Source of the DNA: Agelas oroides
Lineage: Eukaryota; Porifera; Demospongiae; Agelasida; Agelasidae
DNA length: 64,000 bases
Direction of reading: 5' to 3'
NCBI GenBank assembly: GCA_949130485.1
Contig: OX422192.1
Span: 1,959,585-2,023,584, forward strand
Part shown: piece by piece, positions 9,033-21,000 of the stretch
Layout of the letters: each line of letters starts with the position of its first letter
Position numbering within the stretch: the stretch's first letter is position 1
Position numbers and translations under genes: made by a program
The notes under the pieces: model-generated
Database searches by the model: none
What the model saw: only the letters and a program-made list of their open reading frames with translations
Told to the model about the DNA's origin: nothing

Positions 9033-10033
9033 GTATACGGGATCTGCCCGATGTTGTCACCACTAGCAAACCTTATCTGTTGTCACTCGATGTTGTGAAT
9101 ATGCCAGACCCATCCTCTTACTGGAAGCTTCAGCAGCACTGCAAATACGAAGGAGAAGGAACAACAATCGCTATTGTTGATACAGGGATCCACAAGGATC
9201 ATCCAGCCTTTGCTTCGATAAGCCTTTGTGAATTTGTGGGAGATCGCAGTTTGTCTGTCACTGATACTGATGGCCATGGCACTTTATGTGCAGGAGTAGC
9301 ATGTGGAGATCCATTTCAAAGTAAATTTGTTGGTTCAATTGTTAAGTGCCGTGGGGTGGCTCCCAAAGCCACACTAGTGGTTTGCAAAGCCTATGAAAAG
9401 CATGAGTCGCCATGGTATGGAGTAAATGCCTTACAGAAACTAATTACTGAAATTGGCACCAAAAACCTTAAGCAGTTGGATGTAGCTGTCTTGTCTTCTG
9501 GTCAGGCAGAAAACATCCCAGGGCTTCATGAAGCAATCAAAGCGCTAGTTCAAAGAGATGTCATTGTTGTCTGTGCAGCCAGTAATGTGAGTGCCATAGA
9601 CAAGGCAGCAATCCACTACCCAGCACGTTATCCAGAGACAATCTGCATTGGGTCCCATGACCGACATGGAAATCGATCTCCCTTTTCACCTGTTGGGGAT
9701 GACATGGACTTCCTGGCTCTTGGGGAAGATGTCATTGGTCCAAGTCTTAATGATGCCTTGCGATTGACTCAAGCTAGTGGTACATCAGTTGCTGACCCAG
9801 CAATTTGAGGTCTAATTTGCCTCCTTCTTCAAGCTGTTACTGAAAAATGCCCTGACGAACTTAAAAAGATCCGTAACAGTAACACTATGAAAAAGCTTCT
9901 GCGAAAGCTGACAAGTGAAGACCTCCACAGCAATTAGGATGGTTTTGGTTCCATAAAACGAGACCAAGTGAAGAATTTTTTTGATGATCCAGTGCATTTT
10001 ATCATGAGACTGAAAATGGATAAGAGTATTTGA
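9033..10033 (+). pseudogene. Exon 4: S8 subtilisin protease domain with two stops
   Basis: After the acceptor GTTCTTAG the frame reads SIRDLPDVVTTSKPY and enters the protease. The catalytic Asp lies in IAIVDTGI (codon 9179-9181), the His in DTDGHGTLCAG (9275-9277), the oxyanion-hole Asn in VCAASN (9584-9586) and the Ser in SGTSVADPAI (9785-9787). The family motif is SGTSMAAP, so Asp replaces the second Ala. TGA at 9806-9808 stops the frame six codons after the Ser codon. Beyond it the domain continues in frame (GLICLLLQAVTEKCPDELKK) until TAG at 9935-9937, then DGFGSIKRDQVKNFF up to a natural-looking TGA at 10031-10033. S8 enzymes need the helix carrying and following the Ser, so the truncated form is unlikely to fold or act. 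Confidence 0.85.
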
Positions 10034-11093
10034 GTGTTTTCAAAAGCAGTTCATACAATTATATACATGCTGCACTTAAATTGTATGTTAACGTAGTATG
10101 GACAACTAATTCCCTTTTTATAGCATTTCTGCATCCCAATTGTTCACTCTTCTGTGCACACATTTACCATTATTTTTTTGTACATGTAGTTTACTGCATT
10201 GGTCAGAGTTGGCCCCACAATATCAACATTCTCATCAGCTTACGTAGCATCCAGCACAAAGGATGAGATATGATGATTCTGCAAATCAGTATCACTTGCA
10301 ATTGTATGTTAAAAACTTTACATCCCCACAGAAAATGACCTATATCAACATTATTAATACCAATGTGTCCCAGATGATTCTACATATGCATGCTCGCACT
10401 CTGGATAGTGACTTGCAAACATGAAGCTTCCTAATCAAGGTGCAACACATAAAAAGTACGGAATGCTTATGATAGCTGCAACTCTTTATAGCAGTGGAAG
10501 AGAAGTTGAAAAGGAAAACTACTGAGTACATTTGTTAAGGAAAATGTTCTGTTTTATGTTTGTGATACTAAAACTGGTGGAATCGTATACACAAACATGT
10601 ACACTACTGGGCATGCTTGAAGAAAGGGAGTTTAACGAAATGATTAATCAGCGAGCAAAAGTGAGGTTAACATCTACAAATTAAAAGCAATACATTTAGA
10701 GTTTACAAAACAGTGTTGCAAAATCAGGAAGCATCCGTACTGGAAATGGTTTTACATGCACACCATTAAACATTGCTGTGTAAACAAATTTCAATGTGTA
10801 GTTGGTAGGTAATGTGCAGTGAGTAGTATGAATGAAGCTGATGTAATTATAGTAAAATTTAAGAAGCTTGTAAAAAGCACCGTAGCTGAGCAGAGATTGC
10901 ATTGAAGTTCTCTTCATTAAGCATTTGGTGGATTGTTTAGAGGAACTCATTGAGAAACATTTTTACATGTGATATTCAAGTCTAAAATTAACCTAAAATC
11001 CCAGCTGAATCTAGCTATATTAGTGATGCATGCATTTAGTAAAAGAAGAAAATCTTTATGTATGACCTCTGTATATCATAATATTATATATGC
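10034..11093. other. Intergenic; nothing recognised
   Basis: AT-rich sequence downstream of the disabled protease exon. I found no AATAAA signal close behind the last stop, no splice-framed exon and no repeat I can name. The open frames on both strands have no protein-like composition. Confidence 0.5.
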
Positions 11094-11242
11094 TTAGCCT
11101 CATTCCTAGGCCTTCACCGCCTCCAGTAGTATGCAAGTATGGAAGGCTGGGAGATTTCGTAACATGCAGTGATGTCATGTAAACTGTAGTCCAGGTAGGA
11201 GGGGTCAACCTGTTATCTGGGGAGCTGGGTATGAGACTGTGT
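11094..11242. mobile_element. Diverged MITE copy, longer interior
   Basis: The left end is TTAGCCTCATTCCTAGGCC and the right end CTGGGTATGAGACT, an imperfect reverse complement of the left. The interior is longer than in the other family members and carries no frame. The right boundary is approximate. Confidence 0.55.
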
Positions 11243-11449
11243 CTGGGATGAGAATCAGAGACTGCAACATATGTACAATACGAAATGCATTCATGCATGC
11301 TTTTCATCTTGTGTCTGTTGTTACATCAACACTGTGGAAAGTACCATTCATCTTTGAACCGTCATGAGCCTTGTCTGTTACTGTCTCTCTTGACCCTCCC
11401 AGGGAGGAGACAGGGAGGAGACTTGGTCACTGCTTATGTATCATTGCAG

Positions 11450-11487
11450 GCCAGAACTCCCCAACAGTGGGTGCTAGTGGAGGCAAA
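11450..11487 (+). other. Exon-like piece resembling the gene's linker exon
   Basis: CATTGCAG|GC precedes CAGAACTCCCCAACAGTG, and a donor-like AAA|GTGAGA follows. It reads QNSPTVGASGGK after a shared phase-1 Gly codon. Exon 3 of the death-domain/S8 gene starts the same way (cag|GC CAA AAC ACA, read QNT). An alternative donor at 11477 would end it in phase 1. This may be a duplicated linker exon. The similarity covers only a few residues. Confidence 0.25.
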
Positions 11488-11677
11488 GTGAGATATACAG
11501 TACATGAATTCTTTATTTCTTATGTGTTCTTCAGTTGAAAAGGCAATACTTGGATACTGCATATGATGGGTTAGAATGAGTAATAAACTCATTCAGGAAT
11601 ATAAAAGGTGATTCAGATGGGTATCTTTTAAGAGCTGCACATTATCATTCCTCCTCCAAAAATAAAAACCTGAGAGT

Positions 11678-11693
11678 GGCCTGGGACAAGGCT
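11678..11693. mobile_element. Solo right end of the MITE family
   Basis: GGCCTGGGACAAGGCT matches the right terminus of the 1222-1313 element (GGCCTGGGAACGAGGCT) with one base lost and one changed. No partner arm is visible. Confidence 0.4.
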
Positions 11694-11861
11694 CAAGCTG
11701 AACATCAAGCAGTATGATGATCAATGTATACAAACATGTTGTTGCCATAGCAACCAAAATTCATATGCTATTAGAGATGGCCATGCAGGAGGTTGATTAC
11801 TGCATATAGCTGGTCTAACCTGCATGTACTCTCCTCCCTTCTTTACCATCTCCTCCTTCAG

Positions 11862-12013
11862 TGTCTCCATCACCAGCCTGTGACGCTACAGTAGAGGAAG
11901 ATAAAACGCAGGAGGCGAAAAATTTGCATACTCGTACCGCTTTGTGCGTTGATTACACAAACGGAGGGTTTGCGTTTTTGGCCTCCCCATTCCCACAGCT
12001 TCTTGTTCATATG
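11862..12013 (+). other. Exon-like junction running in frame into the satellite
   Basis: A pyrimidine tract with AG (CATCTCCTCCTTCAG, ending 11861) could act as a splice acceptor. The frame after it (from 11864) reads SPSPACDATVEEDKTQEAKN and goes straight into the open frame of the first, partial satellite monomer, ending at TAG (12014-12016). The 16 codons before the array look like a Pro/Ser/acidic linker. This could be coincidence, or the place where an ordinary exon became joined to the repeat. No upstream exon is firmly linked to it. Confidence 0.3.
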
Positions 12014-15000
12014 TAGTTTGCATTAGTGCAACTATTGTTCTTGGGTAGGGTTTGCCGGGAATTTGCGCGAATTTCCATTGCGAATATTATACGGCGATGG
12101 TGGAGGCGGAACAATTTGCAAGCTCGTACCGCTTTGTGCGTTGATTGCACAAACGGAGAATTTGCGTTTTTGGCCTCTCCATTCCCTCAACTTCTTACTC
12201 ATATGTAGTTTGCATAAGTGCAACTATTGTTCCGGGCTAGGGTTTGCAGGGAATTTACGCGAATTTCCATTGCCGATACTATGCGGCGATGGTGCAGGAG
12301 GAGGAATTTGCAAGCTCGTGCCGCTTTGTGCGTTGATTGCACAAACGTAGGGTTTGCGTTTTTGGCCTCCACATTCCCTCAGCTTCTTGCTCCTATGTAC
12401 TTTGCATAAGTGCAACTAATTGCGGGCTAGGGTTTGCAGGGAATTTACGCGAATTTCCATTGCCGATACTATACGACGATAGTGCAGGAGGAGGAATTTG
12501 CAAGCTCGTGCCGCTTTGTGCGTTGATTGCACAAACGTAGGGTTTGCATTTTTGGCCTCCCCATTCCCTCAGCATCTTGCTCATATGTAGTTTGCATTAG
12601 TGCAACTATTGTTCCGGGCTAGGGTTTGCAGGGAATTTACGCGAATTTCCATTGCCGATACTATGCGGGGATGTTGCAGGAGGAGGAATTTGCAAGCTAT
12701 TGCCGCTTTGTGCGTTGATTGCACAAACGGAGGAATTGCATTTTTGGCCACCCCATTCCCTCAGCTTCTTGCTCATATGTAGTTTGCATTAGTGCAACTA
12801 TTGTTCCGGGCTAGGGTTTGCAGGGAGTTTATGCGAATTTCCATTGCCGATACTATGCGGCGATGGTGCAGGAGGAACAATTTGCTAGCTCGTACCGCTT
12901 TGTGAGTTAATTGCACAAACGGAGGAATTGCATTTTTGGCCTCTCCATTCCCTCAGCTTCTTGCTCATATGTAGTTTGCATTAGTGCAACTATTGTTCCG
13001 GGCTAGGGTTTGCAGGGAATTTACGCGAATTTCCATTCCGACACTATGCGGCGATGATGCAGGAGGAAAAATTCTCAAGCTCGTACCGCTTTGTGCGTTG
13101 ATTGCACAAACGGAGGAATTGCATTTTTGATCTCTCCATTCCCTCAGCTTGTTGCTCATATGTAGTTTGCATTAGTGAAACTATTGTTCCGGGCTAGTTT
13201 TTGCAGGGAATTTACGCGAATTTCCATTGCTGATACTATGCGGCGATGGTGCAGGAAGAGCAATTTTCTAGCTCTTACCTCCTTGTGCGTTGATTGCACA
13301 AACGGAGGAATTGCATTTTTGGCCTCTCCATTCCCTCAGCTTCTTGCTCATATGTAGTTTGCATTAGTGCAACTATTGTTCCGGGCTTCGGTTTGCAGGG
13401 AATTTACGCGAATTTCCATTGCCGATACTATGCGGCGATGATGCAGGAGGAACAATTTGCTAGCTCGTACCGCTTTGTTCGTTGATTGCACAAACGTAGG
13501 GTTTGCGTTTTTGGCCTCCCCATTCCCACAGCTTCTTGCTCATATGTAGTTTACATTAGTGCAACTATTGTTCCGGGCTAGGGTTTGCAGGGAATCTACG
13601 CGAATTTCCATTGCCGATGCTATGCGTCGATTGTGCAGAAAGGATACAATTTGCTAGCTCGTACCGCTATGTGCGTTGATTGCACAAACGGAGGAATTGC
13701 ATTTTTGGCCTCTCCATTCCCTCAGCTTCTTGCTCATATGTAGTTTGCATTAGTGCAACTGTTGTTCCGGGCCAGGTTTTGCAGGGAATTTACGCGAATT
13801 TCCATTGCCGATACTATGAGGGGTTTGTGCAGGGGGAACAATTTGCAAGCTCGTACCGCTTTGTGCTTTGATTGCACAAACGTAGGGTTTGCGTTTTTGG
13901 CCTCCCCATTCCCACAGCTTCTTGCTCATATGTTGTTTACATTAGTGCAACTATTGTTCCGGGCTAGGGTTTGTATGTAATTTACGCGAAATTCAATTGC
14001 CTATACTATGCTGCGATGGTGCAGGAGGAACAATTCGCAAGCTCTTACCGCTTTTTGCGTTTATTGTACAAACGTAGGGTTTGCGTTTTTGGCCTCCCCA
14101 TTCCCTCAGCGTCTTGCTCATATGTAGTTTGCATTAGTGCAACTATTGTTCCGGGCTAGGGTTTGCAGAGAATTTACGCGAATTTCCATTGCCGATACTG
14201 TGCGGCGATGATGCAGGAGGAACAATTTGCTAGATCGTACCGCTTTGTGCGTTGATTGCACAAACGGAGGATTTCCATTTTTGGCCTCTCCATTCCCTCA
14301 GCTTCTTGCTCATATGTAGTTTGGATTAGTGCAACTATTGTTCCGGGCTAGGGTTTGTTGGTAATTTACGCGAAATTCCATTGCCCATACTATGCGTCGA
14401 TGGTGCAGGAGGAGCAATTTGCAAGCTCGCACCGCTTTGTGCGTTGATTGCACAAACGTAGGGTTTGAGTTTTTGGCTTCCCCATTCCAACAGCTTCTTG
14501 CTCATATGTAGTTTACATTAGTGCAACTATTGTTCCGAGCTAGGGTTTGCAGGGAATCCACGCGAAATTCCATTGCCGATACTGTGCGGCGATGGTGCAG
14601 GAGGAACAATTTGCTAGCACATACCGCTTTGTGCGTTGATTGCACAAACGTAGGGTTTGCGTTTTTGGCCTCCCCATTCCCACAGCTTCTTGCTCATATG
14701 TAGTTTGCATTAGTGCAACTATTGTTCCGAGCTAGGGTTTGCAGGGAATCTACGCGAACTTCCATTGCCGATACTATGCGGCGATGGTGCAGGAGGAACA
14801 ATTTGCTAGCTCGTACCGCTTTGTGCTTTGATTGCACAAACGTAGGGTTTGCGTTTTTGGCCTCCCCATTCCCACAGCTTCTTGCTCATATGTAGTTTAC
14901 ATTAGTGCAACTATTGTTCCTGGCTAGGGTTTGTTGGTAATTTACGCGAAATTCCATTGCCGATACTACGCGTCGATGGTGCAGGAGGAGCAATTTGCAA

Positions 15001-18000
15001 GCTCGCACCGCTTTGTGCGTTGATTGCACAAACGTAGGGTTTGAGTTTTTGGCTTCCCCATTCCCACAGCTTCTTCCTCATATGTAGTTTCCATTAGTGC
15101 AACTATTCTTCCGAGCTAGGGTTTGCAGGGAATCCACGCGAAATTCCATTGCCGATACTATGCGGCGATGGTGCAGGAGGAACAATTTGCTAGCTCGTAC
15201 CGCTTTGTGCGTTGATTGCACAAACGGAGGAATTGCATTTTTGGCCTCTCCATTCCCTCAGCTTCTTGCTCATATGTAGTTTGCATTAGTGCAACTATTT
15301 ACCGGGCTAGGGTTTGCAGGGAATCTATGCGAATTTCCATTGCCGATACTATGCGGCGATGGAGCAGGAGGAACAATTTGCTAGCTCGTACCACTTTGTT
15401 CGTTGATTGCACAAACGGAGGAATTGCATTTTTGGCCACCCAATTCCCTCAGCTTCTTGCTCATATGTAGTTTGCATTAGTGCAACTATTGTTCCGGGCT
15501 AGGGTTTGTAGGGAGTTTATGCGAATTTCCATTGCCGATACTATGCTGCGATGGTGCAGGAGGAACAATTTGCTTGCTCGTACCGCTTTGTACGTTGATT
15601 GCACAAACGGAGGAATTGCATTTTTGGCCACCCCATTCCCTCAGCTTCTTGCTAATATGTAGTTTGCATTAGTGCAACTATTGTTACGGGCTAGGGTTTG
15701 CAGGGAATTTACTCGAATTTCCATTGCCGATACTATGAGGGGATGGTGCAGGAGGAACAATTTGCAAGCTCGTACCGCTTTGTGCTTTGATTGCACAAAC
15801 GTAGGGTTTGCGTTTTTGGCCTCCCCATTCCCACAGCTTCTTGCTCATATGTAGTTTGCATTGGTGCAACTGTTGTTCCGAGCTAAGTTTTGCAGGGAAT
15901 TTACGCGAATTTCCATTGCCGATACTATGAGGGGATTGTGCAGGAGGAACAATTTGCAAGCTCGTACCGCTTTGTGCTTTGATTGCACAAACGTAGGGTT
16001 TGCGTTTTTGGCCTCCCCATTCCCACAGCTTCTTGCTCATATGTAGTTTGCATTAGTGCAACTATTGTTCCGGGCTAGGATTTGCAGGGAGTTTACGCGA
16101 ATTTCCATTGCCGATACTATGCGGCGATGGTGCAGGAGGAACAATTTGCTAGCTCGTACTGCTTTGTGCGTTGATTACACGAACGGAGGAATTGCATTTT
16201 TGACCACCCCATTCCCTCAGCTTCTTCCTCATATGTCGTTTGCATTAGTGCAACTATTGTTCCGGGCTAGGGTTTGCAGGGAATTTACTCGAAATTCCAT
16301 TGCCGATACTATGCTGCGATGGTGCAGGAGGAACAATTCGAAAGCTCTTACCGCTTTTTGCGTTTATTGTACAAACGTAGGGTTTGCGTTTTTGGCCTCC
16401 CCATTCCCTCAGCTTCTTGCTCATATGTAGTTTGCATTAGTGCAACTATTCTTCCGGGCTAGGGTTTGCAGGGAGTTTCTGCGAATTTCCATTGCCGATA
16501 CTGTGCGGCTATGGTGCAGGAGGAACAATTTGCTAGCACGTACTGCTTTGTGCGTTGATTTCACAAACGGAGGAATTGCTTTTTTGGCCACCCCATTCCC
16601 TCAGCTTCTTGCTCATATGTAGTTTGCATTAGTGCAACTATTGTTCCGGGCTAGGGTTTGCAGGGAATTTACTCGAACTTCCTTTGCCGATACTATGCGG
16701 CGATGGTGCAGGAGGAGCAATTTGCTAGCTTATACCGCTTTGTGCGTTGATTGCACAAACGGTGGAATTGCATTTTTGGCCACCCCATTCCCTCAGCTTC
16801 TTGCTCATATGTAGTTTGCATTAGTGCAACTAGTGTTCCAGGCTAGGGTTTGCAGGGAATTTACGCGAATTTCCATTGCCGATACTATGCGGCGATGGTG
16901 CACGAGGAGCAATTTGCTAGCTCGTATCGCTTTGTGCGTTGATTGCACAAACGGAGGAATTTCATTTTTGGCCTCTCCATTCCCTCAGCTTCTTGCTCAT
17001 ATGTAGTTTGCATTAGTGCAACTATTGTTCCGGGCTAGGGTTTGCAGGGAGTTTGCGCGAATTTCCATTGCAGATAATATGCGGCGATGGTGCAGGAGGA
17101 ACAATTTGCTAGCTCGTACCGCTTTTTGCGTTGATTGCACGAACGGAGGAATTGCATTTTTGGCCACCCCATTCCCTCAGCTTCTTGCTCATATGTAGTT
17201 TGCATTAGTGCAACTATTGTTCCGGGCTAGGGTTTGCAGGGAATTTACTCGAACTTCCTTTGCCGATACTATGCGGCGATGGTGCAGGAGGAGCAATTTG
17301 CTAGCTTATACCGCTTTGTGCGTTGATTGCACAAACGGAGGAATTGCATTTTTGGCCACCCCATTCCCTCAGCTTCTTGCTCATATGTAGTTTGCATTAG
17401 TGCAACTAGTGTTCCAGGCTAGGGTTTGCAGGGAATTTACGCGAATTTCCATTGCCGATACTATGCGGCGATGGTGCACGAGGAGCAATTTGCTAGCTCG
17501 TATCGCTTTGTGCGTTGATTGCACAAACGGAGAAATTTCATTTTTGGCCTCTCCATTCCCTCAGCTTCTTGCTCATATGTAGTTTGCATTAGTGCAACTA
17601 TTGTTCCGGGCTAGGGTTTGCAGGGAGTTTACGCGAATTTCCATTGCAGATAATATGCGGCGATGGTGCAGGAGGAACAATTTGCTAGCTCGTACCGCTT
17701 TTTGCGTTGATTGCACGAACGGAGGAATTGCATTTTTGGCCACCCCATTCCCTCAGCTTCTTGCTCATATGTAGTTTGCATTAGTGCAACTAGTGTTCCA
17801 GGCTAGGGTTTGCAGGGAATTTACGCGAATTTCCATTGCCGATACTATGCGGCGATGGTGCACGAGGAGCAATTTGCTAGCTCGTACCGCTTTGTGCGTT
17901 GATTGCACAAACGGAGGAATTTCATTTTTGGCCTCTCCATTCCCTCAGCTTCTTGCTCATATGTAGTTTGCATTAGTGCAACTATTGTTCCGGGCTAGGG

Positions 18001-21000
18001 TTTGCAGGGAGTTTACGCGAATTTCCATTGCAGATAATATGCGGCGATGGTGCAGGAGGAACAATTTGCTAGCTCGTACCGCTTTTTGCGTTGATTGCAC
18101 GAACGGAGGAATTGCATTTTTGGCCACCCAATTCCCTCAGCTTCTTGCTCATATGTAGTTTGCATTAGTGCAACTATTGTTCCGGGCTAGGGTTTGCAGG
18201 GAATTTACGCGAATTTCCATGCCGATACTATGCGGCGATGATGCAGGAGGAATAATTTGCTAGCTCGTACTGCTTTGTGCGTTGATTGCACAAACGTAGG
18301 GTTTGCGTTTTTGGCCTCCCCATTCCCACAGCTTCTTGCTCATATGTAGTTTCCATTAGTGCAACTATTGTTCCGGGCTAGGGTTTGCAGGGAATCTACG
18401 CGAATTTCTATTGCCGATACTATGCGGCGATGGTGCAGGAGGAACAATTTGCTATCTCGTACCGCTTTGTGGGTTGATTGCACAAACGGAGGAATTGCAT
18501 TTTTGTCCTCTCCATTCCCTCAGCTTCTTGCTCATATGTAGTTTGCATTAGTGCAACTATTGTTCCTGGCTAGGGTTTGCAGGGTGTTTACGCGAATTTC
18601 CATTGCAGATAATATGCGGCGATGGTGCAGGAGGAACAATTTGCTAGCTCGTACCGCTTTTTGCGTTGATTGCACGAACGGAGGAATTGCATTTTTGGCC
18701 ACCCAATTCCCTCAGATTCTTACTCATATGTAGTTTGCATTAGTGTAACTATTGTTCCGGGCTAGGGTTTGCAGGGAGTTTACGCGAATTTCCATGCCGA
18801 TACTATGCGGCGATGATGCAGGAGGAACAATTTGCTAGCTCGTACTGCTTTGTGCGTTGATTGCACAAACGTAGGGTTTGCGTTTTTGGCTTCCCCATTC
18901 CCACAGCTTCTTGCACATATGTAGTTTGCATTAGTGCAACTATTGTTCCGGGCTAGGGTTTGCAGGGAATCTACGCGAATTTCTATTGCCGATACTATGC
19001 GGCGATGGTGCAGGAGGAACAATTTGCTATCTCGTACCACTTTGTGCGTTGATTGCACAAACGGAGGAATTGCATTTTTGGCCTCTCCATTCCCTCAGCT
19101 TCTTGCTCATATGTAGTTTGCATTAGTGCAACTATTGTTCCTGGCTAGGGTTTGCAGGGAGTTTACGCGAATTTCCATTGCAGATAATATGCGGCGATGG
19201 TGCAGGAGGAACAATTTGCTAGCTCGTACCGCTTTTTGCGTTGATTGCACGAACGGAGGAGTTGCATTTTTGGCCACCCAATTCCCTCAGCTTCTTGCTC
19301 ATATGTAGTTTGCATTAGTGCAACTATTGTTCCGGGCTAGGGTTTGCAGGGAATTTACGCGAATTTCCATGCCGATACTATGCGGCGATGATGCAGGATG
19401 AACAATTTGCTAGCTCGTACTGCTTTGTGCGTTGATTGTACAAACGTAGGGTTTGCGTTTTTGGCCTCCCCATTCCCAGAGCTTCTTGCTCATATGTAGT
19501 TTGCATTAGTGCAACTATTGTTCCGGGCTAGGGTTTGCAGGGAATCTACGCGAATTTCTATTGCCGATACTATGCGGCGATGGTGCAGGAGGAACAATTT
19601 GCTATCTCGTACCGCTTTGTGCGTTGATTGCACAAACGGAGGAATTGCATTTTTGGCCTCTCCATTCCCTCAGCTTCTTGCTCATATGTAGTTTGCGTTA
19701 GTGCAACTATTGTTCCGGGCTAGGGTTTGCAGGGAGTTTACGCGAATTTCCATTGCAGATAATATGCGGCGATGGTGCAGGAGGAACAATTTGCTAGCTC
19801 GTACCGCTTTTTGCGTTGATTGCACGAACGGAGGAATTGCATTTTTGGCCACCCCATTCCCTCAGCTTCTTGCTCATATGTAGTTTGCATTAGTGCAACT
19901 AGTGTTCCAGGCTAGGGTTTGCAGGGAATTCACGCGAATTTCCATTGCCGATACTATGCGGCGATGGTGCACGAGGAGCAATTTGCTAGCTCGTACCGCT
20001 TTGTGCGTTGATTGCACAAACGGAGGAATTGCATTTTTGGCCTCTCCATTCCCTCAGCTTCTTGCTCATATGTAGTTTGCATTAGTGCAACTATTGTTCC
20101 TGGCTAGGGTTTGCAGGGAGTTTACGCGAATTTCCATTGCAGATAATATGCGGCGATGGTGCAGGAGGAACAATTTGCTAGCTCGTACCGCTTTTTGCGT
20201 TGATTGCACGAACGGAGGAATTGCATTTTTGGCCACCCAATTCCCTCAGCTTCTTGCTCATATGTAGTTTGCATTAGTGCAACTATTGTTCCGGGCTAGG
20301 GTTTGCAGGGAATTTACGCGAATTTCCATGCCGATACTATGCGGCGATGATGCAGGATGAACAATTTGCTAGCTCGTACTGCTTTGTGCGTTGATTGTAC
20401 AAACGTAGGGTTTGCGTTTTTGGCCTCCCCATTCCCAGAGCTTCTTGCTCATATGTAGTTTGCATTAGTGCAACTATTGTTCCGGGCTAGGGTTTGCAGG
20501 GAATCTACGCGAATTTCTATTGCCGATACTATGCGGCGATGGTGCAGGAGGAACAATTTGCTATCTCGTACCGCTTTGTGCGTTGATTGCACAAACGGAG
20601 GAATTGCATTTTTGGCCTCTCCATTCCCTCAGCTTCTTGCTCATATGTATTTTGCGTTAGTGCAACTATTGTTCCGGGCTAGGGTTTGCAGGGAGTTTAC
20701 GCGAATTTCCATTGCAGATAATATGCGGCGATGGTGCAGGAGGAACAATTTGCTAGCTCGTACCGCTTTTTGCGTTGATTGCACGAACGGAGGAATTGCA
20801 TTTTTGGCCACCCAATTCCCTCAGCTTCTTGCTCATATGTAGTTTGCATTAGTGTAACTATTGTTCTGGGCTAGGGTTTGCAGGGAATTTACTCGAATTT
20901 CCATTGCCGATACTTTGCGGCGATGGTGCAGGAGGAGCAATTTGCTAGCTTGTACCACTTTGTGCGTTGATTGCACAAACGGAGGAATTGCATTTTTGGT

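Noticed and set aside
9806..9937. Recoded TGA and TAG codons instead of a pseudogene
   Set aside because: A frameshift lies in the same gene, and the intact synthetase exon gives no sign of a changed code. Simple decay explains all three lesions.
10340..10950. Minus-strand frames of 63 and 84 codons
   Set aside because: The composition follows AT-rich sequence, there are no motifs, and no supporting signals.
15400..15430. CENP-B box in monomers with TTCGTTGATTGC
   Set aside because: Only the first seven bases fit; the required A and CGGG core are not at the right spacing, and most monomers have TGCGTTG.
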